Source of the DNA: Halovulum dunhuangense
GTDB lineage: Bacteria; Pseudomonadota; Alphaproteobacteria; Rhodobacterales; Rhodobacteraceae
DNA: 64,000 nt
NCBI RefSeq assembly: GCF_013093415.1
Contig: NZ_JABFBC010000001.1
Span: 1,612,001-1,676,000, forward strand
Direction: 5' to 3'
Part shown: positions 36,694 to 43,455 of the stretch, one piece after another
Numbering within the stretch: position 1 is the first letter of the stretch
Layout: every line of letters begins with the position of its first letter
Program-made: the position numbers and the translations under genes
The notes under the pieces: generated by a model
The model's input: the letters and a program-made list of their open reading frames with translations, nothing else
What the model was told of the DNA's origin: nothing
The model's database searches: none

Positions 36694-37693
36694 CGACCCG
36701 GCGGGCGACGCGCCGATCCTGCGCAGGCTAGATGCGCCGGGGCTGCGGCTGGGCCTGACCGCGCCCCCCGAAGCCGCACCCGGCGAAAGGCTGTCGCTGC
36801 GCGATCACGCCGACTACGTCTCGATAACGATGGAGTTCCGCTGCAACCTGCGCTGTGTCCATTGCATGATCGAGGGCACGATGGACCGGCTGAAGCCGGC
36901 GCCCGACGACCTGTTCGCGCGGGTGCTGGCCGAACAGCACGCGAGCGGGCGCTGGAAGGGGCTGGTGCTGACCGGGTCCGAGATCACGCTGCGCCGCGAC
37001 CTGCCCGACCTGGCCCGGGCCGCGCGCGAGGCGGGGTTCGAAAGGATCCGCATCCAGACCCATGGCATGCACCTTGCGCGGACCGATTACGCCGACCGGC
37101 TGCTGGCGGCGGGGGTCAACGAGTTCTTCGTCTCGGTCGCGGGATCGGATCGAGAGAGCCATGACCGGATCACCGCCGTGCCGGGCGCCTGGGACAAGAT
37201 GCTGGCGGGGATGGAATATCTCGACCGGCAGGACGGCGTGCGGCTTATCACCAATACCGTGGTCACGGCGCTCAGTCACGAATTGCTGCCCGGGATCGTC
37301 GATCGGCTCTCGCACCTGGAGCGGCTGGTTCAGATGGAGTTCTGGACCTATTTCCCGATGGCCGAGACGGACGAGAAGGGATTGTGCGCCCGCCATGCCG
37401 ACATCCTGCCCCACTTGCGCGCGGCGATCCTGCGGGCCCGGGCGCTGGGCCGCTTCGTCGAGGTGAAGAACTTCCCCGAATGCCTGCTGGGCGATCTGCG
37501 GGATGCGCTGGTGAACGCCCAGCCCACGCTGATCATCGACCCCGAGTTCTGGACCGAGTTCGACCGCAACGGATTCTACCGCTGCGTGCACCAGGCGGAA
37601 TGCGGCTCGAAGGAGTGTCTTGGCCTGACGCCCGCCTATGCCGCCCGCTTCGGCTGGGAGGAAGACCGGCTCACGCCGTTTCCCAAGGGCTGA
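36680..37693 (+). CDS. Radical SAM protein with C-terminal Cys cluster
   Basis: 337 residues. The radical SAM motif C55-N-L-R-C59-V-H-C62 binds a [4Fe-4S] cluster that cleaves S-adenosylmethionine; 'V-L-T-G-S-E-I-T-L-R' after it replaces the usual GGEP-like SAM-binding loop. The tail has C-V-H-Q-A-E-C-G-S-K-E-C-L-G-L plus an upstream Cys in 'F-P-E-C-L-L-G', reminiscent of a Twitch/SPASM auxiliary cluster used by peptide- and protein-modifying members. With the PqqD-like domain two genes upstream, a post-translational modification of the giant protein or another operon product is the natural guess, but the substrate is not visible. Last gene of the overlapping operon. Confidence 0.85.
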   Translation: MACSDDPAGDAPILRRLDAPGLRLGLTAPPEAAPGERLSLRDHADYVSITMEFRCNLRCVHCMIEGTMDRLKPAPDDLFARVLAEQHASGRWKGLVLTGSEITLRRDLPDLARAAREAGFERIRIQTHGMHLARTDYADRLLAAGVNEFFVSVAGSDRESHDRITAVPGAWDKMLAGMEYLDRQDGVRLITNTVVTALSHELLPGIVDRLSHLERLVQMEFWTYFPMAETDEKGLCARHADILPHLRAAILRARALGRFVEVKNFPECLLGDLRDALVNAQPTLIIDPEFWTEFDRNGFYRCVHQAECGSKECLGLTPAYAARFGWEEDRLTPFPKG

Positions 37694-37817
37694 TCGGTTC
37701 CGGAAATGGTGTGAAAAGTCATGTATCTGTCGCGAATTCCTGTTTGAACCACATGGCCACCGGGTTAGCCTGCGGCGCAGCGAAGATTTCGAATTCAAGA
37801 ACCAGGGAGCACACAGA

Positions 37818-38537
37818 ATGGCCAAGCAATTGATGATCTACGAGCGTGCGGTGCCCATATCCTCCGACCGGCATCGCGACTGGTCGGTCAAGGTCGGCGA
37901 CAGCTATGCCTTTGCCCGCGAAGTCAATTCCGTGCCGCTGCTGGCGGCGGAATTCCTTGCCGCCGCGCCCGAGCACACGATCGTCTTTGCCGGTGACGGC
38001 GATGCGGTGTTCCCGACCGTGATCCTGGGCACGCAGGACAAGCAGAACGCCTTCATCGGGACCGATGGCGCGTGGTCGGGCAAATACATCCCCGCCTTCG
38101 TCCGGCGCTATCCTTTCGTGTTCGCCCGTTCTGAGGACGGCAAGACCTTTACACTGTGCATCGACGAGGAATTCGAGGGCTTCAACAAGGACGGCCGCGG
38201 CGAGCGGCTGTTCGATGCGGATGGCAAGCGCACCCAGTATCTCGAGACGATGCTGACCTTCGTGCGCGAGTACCAGGCGCTGTTCGAGCGCACCCAGCTG
38301 TTCTGCAAGCGCCTGAAGGAAAACAACCTTCTCGACCCGGCGCAGGCACAGTTCAAGCTGCCCTCGGGCGAGTCGCGGTCGCTGGCGGGCTTTTTCACCA
38401 TCAACCGCGACCGGCTGAAGGAACTCGCCCCCGAGAAGCTGGCCGAGATGGTGCGCACCGACGAGCTGGAGCTGTGCTACGCGCATCTGCACTCGTTGCG
38501 CAACCTTCAGCCGATGGCCGAACGCGCCGCCGCCTGA
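37818..38537 (+). CDS. SapC family protein
   Basis: 239 residues starting at the ATG after a GGGAG ribosome site at about 37805. It matches the SapC family of S-layer-associated or TonB-locus proteins: 'F-A-R-E-V-N-S-V-P-L-L-A-A-E-F', 'G-K-Y-I-P-A-F-V-R-R-Y-P-F', 'L-C-I-D-E-E-F-E-G-F' and 'F-F-T-I-N-R-D-R-L'. The biochemical role is unknown; in Caulobacter-type bacteria it commonly sits beside a tryptophan-halogenase-like gene, as here (10 bases to the next start). The 124 bases upstream give it room for its own promoter, though I see no convincing -35/-10 pair. Confidence 0.85.
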   Translation: MAKQLMIYERAVPISSDRHRDWSVKVGDSYAFAREVNSVPLLAAEFLAAAPEHTIVFAGDGDAVFPTVILGTQDKQNAFIGTDGAWSGKYIPAFVRRYPFVFARSEDGKTFTLCIDEEFEGFNKDGRGERLFDADGKRTQYLETMLTFVREYQALFERTQLFCKRLKENNLLDPAQAQFKLPSGESRSLAGFFTINRDRLKELAPEKLAEMVRTDELELCYAHLHSLRNLQPMAERAAA

Positions 38538-38547
38538 GGCACGGACC

Positions 38548-40059
38548 GTGACGGAAACCGGATCCGGGGCGGGTCGGCCGCTTCGGGTGCTGATCGTCGG
38601 CGGCGGCTCTTCCGGCTGGATCACCGCCGCCACGTTCCTGCAACGATTGAACGCCGGGGGGCACCCGCCGGTGGCGATCAGCCTGATCGAGTCGCCCACC
38701 ACGCCCCGCATCGGCGTGGGCGAGGCGACGATCCCCACGATCCGCAACCTGCTGAAGGGCGTGGGCCTGTCCGAAGCCGCCTTCCTGCGCGGATGCGAGG
38801 CGACGTTCAAGCACGCGATCCGCTTCGACGACTGGGCGGGGCCTGGCAGCCGCACCCTGCATCCGTTCCACCGTCACCAGTCGCCGCTGCTTGATGGGGC
38901 GCTCGGGGCCTGGCTTGCGGGGCCGCGGGCGCGGCCCTTTGACGATCTCGTCAGCCTGCAAGGCGATCTGATCGACCGCAACCTGGCGCCGCGCGGCCTG
39001 TCCGATCCCGACTATGGCGGCGCGATCCCGTACGCCTATCACATGGATGCCGAGATGTTCGGCGACCTGCTGGCCGCGCATTGCGCCGCCCGCGGCGTCA
39101 CCCATCTGCGCGGCCATGTGACCCAGGTGGCGCGGCGCGAGGACGGCTCTGTCTCTGCCCTGCGGCTTGAGGATGGCCGCCTGATCGAGGCGGATCTCTA
39201 TGTCGACTGCACCGGGTTCCGGGCGCTGCTGGCCCCGGACCAGACGGACTGGATCGACCAGTCGGATCATCTGCTCTGCGACCGGGCGGTTGCGATGCGG
39301 GTACCGAATGCCGAAGGGGCGGTGCCGCTGCCCTTCACCCGGGCCCGCGCGCTGTCGGCGGGCTGGTGCTGGGACATCGGGCTGCAAAGCCGCCGGGGCA
39401 GGGGCTATGTGTTCTCTTCGCGCTTTCTCTCGGACGAGGCGGCAGAGTCGGAACTGCGCGCCGACGAGGGGCCGGGCTGCGCGGGCATCCCCGCGCGGAT
39501 CGTGCGTTTCCGCGTCGGCCGCCGCGCCGCGCCCTGGGTCGGCAACGTCGTGTGCATCGGCCTGTCGGCGGGATTCCTCGAGCCGCTCGAGTCAACCGGC
39601 CTGTTCCTGTCCGACTTTGCCGCCCGCGCGCTGTGCGAGTTCTTCCCGCGTGGCGCCGATCCGGCGGCCATGGCCGGGCTTGCCTGGCGTCACAACCAGC
39701 TCATGGGCGAGTTGCACGACACCATTCTCGATTTCATCCTGTTCCACTACGCGGTCGCCGGGCGGCGGGATACCGAGTTCTGGCGGCAGGCCGGCGATCC
39801 TGCGCGGCTGACCCCGCAGCTGGCCGGGCTGATGGAGGTCTGGCGCAGCCGCCCGCCGTCATTCGCCGATTTCTCGCAGCGTTTCGCGCCCTTCAGCCAC
39901 CAGAATTACGAATTCATCCTGGCGGGCAGCAGCCCGGGCTACGGCAGGGCCGGACCCGCGCCCGTCGTGCCGCCCGAGCTGGAGTTTCAGCGCCGCAAGC
40001 TTGTGACAAGCCTGCCCGGCCACGCCGAGCTGATCCGCGCGCTGAGCGCCGCGGGCTGA
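38548..40059 (+). CDS. Flavin-dependent tryptophan halogenase-like protein
   Basis: 503 residues from a GTG start 10 bases after the SapC gene. G18-G-G-S-S-G23 binds FAD; K88 in 'T-F-K-H-A-I-R-F' matches the catalytic lysine (K79 of PrnA) that carries the hypohalous species. The W-x-W-x-I-P signature is present as W273-C-W-D-I-G, with Gly replacing Pro. Family members halogenate tryptophan using FADH2, oxygen and chloride or bromide; genomic neighbours of SapC form a separate branch with few known substrates. Whether it acts on free tryptophan or on protein is unknown. The gene ends 8 bases before a convergent gene. Confidence 0.85.
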   Translation: MTETGSGAGRPLRVLIVGGGSSGWITAATFLQRLNAGGHPPVAISLIESPTTPRIGVGEATIPTIRNLLKGVGLSEAAFLRGCEATFKHAIRFDDWAGPGSRTLHPFHRHQSPLLDGALGAWLAGPRARPFDDLVSLQGDLIDRNLAPRGLSDPDYGGAIPYAYHMDAEMFGDLLAAHCAARGVTHLRGHVTQVARREDGSVSALRLEDGRLIEADLYVDCTGFRALLAPDQTDWIDQSDHLLCDRAVAMRVPNAEGAVPLPFTRARALSAGWCWDIGLQSRRGRGYVFSSRFLSDEAAESELRADEGPGCAGIPARIVRFRVGRRAAPWVGNVVCIGLSAGFLEPLESTGLFLSDFAARALCEFFPRGADPAAMAGLAWRHNQLMGELHDTILDFILFHYAVAGRRDTEFWRQAGDPARLTPQLAGLMEVWRSRPPSFADFSQRFAPFSHQNYEFILAGSSPGYGRAGPAPVVPPELEFQRRKLVTSLPGHAELIRALSAAG

Positions 40060-40067
40060 AGCGGGTC

Positions 40068-40544
40068 TCAGTCCACCTCGCCGTGGATGGCCAGTTGCGT
40101 CAGATCCGTCATGTCCGCCTCGATCACGCGGTACTGCTCGCGCACGCCGGCTTCTGTCAGTTCGCGGTGCACGGTCAGAAGCGTGTTGGGCGCATGGTCG
40201 TCGCACATCTCCTGCATCTGGGCGATCTCCTCGGCGGCGACGGGGCGCGCCGCTTCAACGCTGGGCGCGCCGTAGAGATCCACGAAATGCCGCGCCAGCG
40301 CCTCGATCAGCGCGTCGCGTTCGGCCGGCTCGATCCGCGTCACCGCAACGAATGTGGCCCGGCCAAATGTCTCCACCCCCAGCCAGCCGTTGGCGAAGGC
40401 CTGCCGCGCCTTGCCGGTCAGGTCGGCCTCGGCCCAGTTCGAGAATTCGAACCCGCCGCTGATCGCCCATTCCCCGGTACGGGCGGGTCGGTGAAACACG
40501 TTCATGTCGCTTTCGTCGAAATGGATCGTGCGCGCGAGGTTCAT
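40068..40544 (-). CDS. DUF6505 family protein
   Basis: 158 residues starting at the ATG that overlaps the upstream stop (ATGA, 40541-40544). The N-terminus 'R-T-I-H-F-D-E-S-D-M-N-V-F' and 'G-E-W-A-I-S-G-G-F-E-F' are typical of this alphaproteobacterial family of unknown function. No signal or membrane segment. It is the last gene of the Mrp/ligase operon, so a role near lipoate/biotin attachment or Fe-S metabolism is possible, on context only. Confidence 0.75.
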   Translation of the reverse strand: MNLARTIHFDESDMNVFHRPARTGEWAISGGFEFSNWAEADLTGKARQAFANGWLGVETFGRATFVAVTRIEPAERDALIEALARHFVDLYGAPSVEAARPVAAEEIAQMQEMCDDHAPNTLLTVHRELTEAGVREQYRVIEADMTDLTQLAIHGEVD

Positions 40545-41263
40545 GGCGTCTGCCTTTCCAGAAGCTCTGTCAGCGGTATGAGTTTCGTGCCATCGGCGGT
40601 CCTGAGCAACAGGCCGAAGGCGTCGTCCGTGCCCAGAAGCGTGCCGCTCACCGCGCGCCCCTCCAGGGTCTGGGTCGTCTCCTCGCCCCGACCGTACAGC
40701 GTGCCGATCCACTCGGCATGCAGGGGCTTGGGGCCCTCTTCCTCCCAGCGGTTGAGCCAGACCAGCATGTGGCGCGTCCAGCTTTCCAGAAGTCGTGGCG
40801 GGTCGAGATCGCCACAGCCTTCGGCATAGAGCCCGGTCTCGTCGGGCGTCTCGCCCGGTGCAAGCGGCGGCGGCACGAAGCGCAGGTCGAGCCCCACCAC
40901 CAGCCAGTCCGGCACAGCCCCGGGATCAGAAGTGGAGGCCGCCATCCTGAGCCGCCCGCAGCGCCCGCCATTCACGCGGATGGTCCCGTTCCATTCCAGG
41001 TGCAGCGCGACGCGGGGCGGGGCCAGCACGCCCAGCGCATTGGCAAAGCCGGTGCCGCAGACGACCAGCATCTGGGCCGCCTGCGAGAGCGGCACCTCGG
41101 GGGCGAAGACGATCGCCGCTTCCAGCGCGTCGGGGGCCTCGACGTAAACGACCGTGCCCCCGTCCACGCCTTCCCGCGCCATGGCGATCGCCGTGCCGAA
41201 CGCATCCTCGCGCACGGCGCGCCCCGTCAGGAGCGGCGGAAAGCTGGGCGCGGTCGCGGTCAT
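40541..41263 (-). CDS. Biotin/lipoate protein ligase-like protein with DUF4444 C-terminus
   Basis: 240 residues. The N-terminal 180 residues resemble a biotin/lipoate ligase fold ('W-N-G-T-I-R-V-N-G-G-R-C-G' and 'W-L-V-V-G-L-D-L-R-F'), the last 60 a DUF4444 barrel ('V-S-G-T-L-L-G-T-D-D-A-F-G-L-L-L-R'). The classical lysine of the ligase motif (KWPND in biotin ligases) appears altered: 'E-W-N-G-T-I-R-V-N-G' aligns there, so catalysis is uncertain. Coupled by ATGA to Mrp upstream and the DUF6505 gene downstream. Confidence 0.75.
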   Translation of the reverse strand: MTATAPSFPPLLTGRAVREDAFGTAIAMAREGVDGGTVVYVEAPDALEAAIVFAPEVPLSQAAQMLVVCGTGFANALGVLAPPRVALHLEWNGTIRVNGGRCGRLRMAASTSDPGAVPDWLVVGLDLRFVPPPLAPGETPDETGLYAEGCGDLDPPRLLESWTRHMLVWLNRWEEEGPKPLHAEWIGTLYGRGEETTQTLEGRAVSGTLLGTDDAFGLLLRTADGTKLIPLTELLERQTP

Positions 41264-42324
41264 GCGACGCCCTTGTCCATCAGCGCGCGCGCCACCTTGC
41301 GGAAGGCCTGCGCCTGCGGGCTGTCGGGCTTGGACACGACGATCGGCGCGCCGCCATCGCCGGCCAGCCGGATATCCAGATGCAGCGGGATTTCCGCCAG
41401 CAGGGGCACGCCCAGCTTTGCCGCCTCGGCCTGCACGCCGCCATGGCCGAAGACATGCTCCTCATGGCCGCAGTTCGAACAGATATGCGTGCTCATGTTC
41501 TCGATCATGCCCAGGATCGGCGTGTTCATCTTGCGGAACATGTCGATGCCCTTTCGCGCGTCCAGAAGCGCCACGTCCTGCGGCGTCGAGACGATCACCG
41601 CCCCGTCCACATGCGCCTTCTGGGTCAGCGTCATCTGCACGTCGCCGGTGCCTGGCGGCAGGTCCACGATCAGCACGTCGAGCGCGCCCCACTGCACCTG
41701 GTTCATCATCTGCTGGAGCGCGCCCATCAGCATCGGTCCGCGCCAGACCACGGCCTCGTCCTCGCGGGTCAGAAGCCCGATCGACATCAGCGTGACGCCA
41801 TGGTTCCGAAGCGGCAGGATCGTCTTGCCGTCGGGGCTGGCGGGACGGCCGGAAATGCCCAGCATCCGCGGCTGGCTCGGCCCGTAGACATCGGCATCGA
41901 GCAGGCCCACGCGCCGCCCCTCGGCGGCAAGTGCCGCGGCGATGTTGGCGGCCACGGTGGACTTGCCGACGCCGCCCTTTCCGGACGCGATGGCGATGAT
42001 GTGGTTGACGCCGGGGATCTTCTGCGGGCCCTGCGGTTCGGACCGCCGCGCGGTCAGTTCGGGCGGCGCCTTCTGCTGGGCATGGGCGGTCATCAGCGCC
42101 GAGACGCTGACGACGCCCGGCAGCGCCTCGACCGCCGCCTGCGCCTCGGCGCGGACCGGCTCCATCGCGCTGGCGCGGCTGCCGTCGATCTCCAGCACGA
42201 AGCGGACCTTGCCCTCTTCCAGGGTCAGCGCGCGCACGATGCCCGCCGCCACGATGTCGGACTTGGTGAAGGGATCCTCGATCTTCGACAGGGCCGCCAG
42301 AACGGCCTCGCGGGTCACGCTCAT
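41260..42324 (-). CDS. mrp: Mrp/ApbC-type Fe-S cluster carrier ATPase
   Basis: 354 residues. Residues 1-85 form an FSCA/DUF59-type domain; residues 105-350 are a deviant Walker ATPase with S-G-K-G-G-V-G-K-S-T near 115-124, 'L-D-A-D-V-Y-G-P-S-Q-P' and 'D-L-P-P-G-T-G-D'. C-S-N-C near residue 284 is the CxxC that bridges a [4Fe-4S] cluster in the dimer. Members carry clusters to apo-enzymes; nearby Fe-S-rich formate dehydrogenase genes would be plausible clients. Second gene of an ATGA-coupled operon. Confidence 0.92.
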   Translation of the reverse strand: MSVTREAVLAALSKIEDPFTKSDIVAAGIVRALTLEEGKVRFVLEIDGSRASAMEPVRAEAQAAVEALPGVVSVSALMTAHAQQKAPPELTARRSEPQGPQKIPGVNHIIAIASGKGGVGKSTVAANIAAALAAEGRRVGLLDADVYGPSQPRMLGISGRPASPDGKTILPLRNHGVTLMSIGLLTREDEAVVWRGPMLMGALQQMMNQVQWGALDVLIVDLPPGTGDVQMTLTQKAHVDGAVIVSTPQDVALLDARKGIDMFRKMNTPILGMIENMSTHICSNCGHEEHVFGHGGVQAEAAKLGVPLLAEIPLHLDIRLAGDGGAPIVVSKPDSPQAQAFRKVARALMDKGVA

Positions 42325-42524
42325 TCGTCCCGCCCCGCGATCTTGCCGGTCACCACATGGTTCAGGTCGATCCCGTCCACCGTCAGCACCATCTTCGCCT
42401 CGAAGCTCTTGCCCGCGGTCGCGTCCACGCCCGCCTTGCGCATCGCATCCTCGATCGCCTGCTGGGAGGTCACGCCCACCTGCTTGAGGAACTTGCGCAT
42501 GGACATGTTGAATTCGTCGCTCAT
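42321..42524 (-). CDS. DUF6494 family small protein
   Basis: 67 residues from the ATG preceded by CAGGAGGAC, a strong ribosome site; an in-frame upstream extension lacks one and was not used. 'M-S-M-R-K-F-L-K-Q-V-G-V-T-S-Q-Q' with 'A-I-E-D-A-M-R-K-A' matches the small DUF6494 family found ahead of Mrp in Alphaproteobacteria. Function unknown. Its stop overlaps the Mrp start by ATGA. Confidence 0.8.
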   Translation of the reverse strand: MSDEFNMSMRKFLKQVGVTSQQAIEDAMRKAGVDATAGKSFEAKMVLTVDGIDLNHVVTGKIAGRDE

Positions 42525-42556
42525 CGTCTGGTCCTCCTGTGACCGGTTATTTCCTT

Positions 42557-42586
42557 TTGACGCGGCAGGTGGCCTGCTCTTACCCT
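42557..42586 (+). promoter_or_regulatory. Candidate promoter for the cytochrome c fusion gene
   Basis: TTGACG (42557-42562) and TACCCT (42581-42586) are separated by 18 bases, 33 bases before the ATG at 42619. The -35 matches sigma-70 in five of six positions; the -10 is weak. Confidence 0.45.
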
Positions 42587-42618
42587 CACCCACGCCCTAA
42601 ACGGACCGGTTCGCGCCA

Positions 42619-43422
42619 ATGCTCGCTCGCTTCAAGATGGGCCTTCTGGGCCTCGTTTTCAGCCTTTCCGCCGGCGTCGCGGCCGCGCAGCAGAAAAGCT
42701 TCACGCTGGTGGTCGCGCCCGAACTGTCCGGCTCCGGGCTTCTCGACTACATGCTTCCGCGCTTTGCCCTCAAGACCGGAATCCGCCCGCAGGTCGTCGT
42801 TCGCGACGCGGACGGGGCCGAAAGCGGCGAGGACGTGCTGCTGGTGGCGCGCAGCGACATAGCGGGCGCCGCGGACACCGCGCGCGTCTTCGACGATGCC
42901 GAAGGGCGCGCCTATCACCTGACATTGACCGGGCAGGCGGGCGAGGGCGCCGCCCATGGCGCTAGCTTCGCCGAGTGGCTTCGTTCCGATGTGGGGCAGA
43001 AAACCGTCGCGGCCTATGCGCCAGACGGGGCCGCGCTGTTCACCGCGACCGCGGGGCAGGTCGAGACGGTAGAGCAGATCGTCTATCCCGGCGATCCGGC
43101 GCGCGGGGCGGAATTGTCGCAGCTTCATTGCGGGCGCTGCCATGTGGTCGATCCGGCGAAACGCTACGGCAGCCTGGGCTCCACCCCATCCTTCGGCGCG
43201 CTGAAGGCCATGGCGGACTGGGACTACCGTTTCCAGGCCTTCTACGCGCTGAACCCGCATCCATCCTTTACCCTGATCGACGGGGTCACGCCGGATTTCG
43301 ACGAAACCCGGCCGCCGCCCATCGTGCCGGTGCGGCTGACGCTGGACGAGCTCGACCACATCCTTGCCTTTGTCGCAGGGATGGCTGCGGCCGATCTGGG
43401 CGCACCGGTTCAGTCCAGGTAG
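42619..43422 (+). CDS. Truncated TupA-like substrate-binding domain fused to cytochrome c
   Basis: 267 residues with an N-terminal signal peptide cut after about residue 23 (A-A-A-Q). Residues 27-140 keep the start and end of a tungstate/molybdate-binding protein (S-G-L-L-D-Y-M-L-P-R-F near the start; F-A-E-W-L-R-S-D-V-G-Q-K late) but the middle is missing, as a full TupA/ModA has about 230 residues. A class I cytochrome c follows with C171-G-R-C-H175. The protein is periplasmic. Given the formate dehydrogenase genes nearby, it may be an electron carrier whose binding half has degenerated, or a metal-sensing redox protein (inference). Confidence 0.75.
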   Translation: MLARFKMGLLGLVFSLSAGVAAAQQKSFTLVVAPELSGSGLLDYMLPRFALKTGIRPQVVVRDADGAESGEDVLLVARSDIAGAADTARVFDDAEGRAYHLTLTGQAGEGAAHGASFAEWLRSDVGQKTVAAYAPDGAALFTATAGQVETVEQIVYPGDPARGAELSQLHCGRCHVVDPAKRYGSLGSTPSFGALKAMADWDYRFQAFYALNPHPSFTLIDGVTPDFDETRPPPIVPVRLTLDELDHILAFVAGMAAADLGAPVQSR

Positions 43423-43455
43423 GGCGGGCAGGCACATCGGCGGGGCCGGTCCGGC

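Noticed and set aside
37694-37817. Promoter TTGAAC/TAGCCT upstream of the SapC gene
   Set aside because: Spacing is 16 and the -10 is poor; not better than chance in this composition.
37818-38537. SapC as part of an antimicrobial-peptide (Sap) ABC transporter
   Set aside because: The name is shared by unrelated proteins; this sequence has no membrane helices and matches the S-layer/TonB-associated SapC family.
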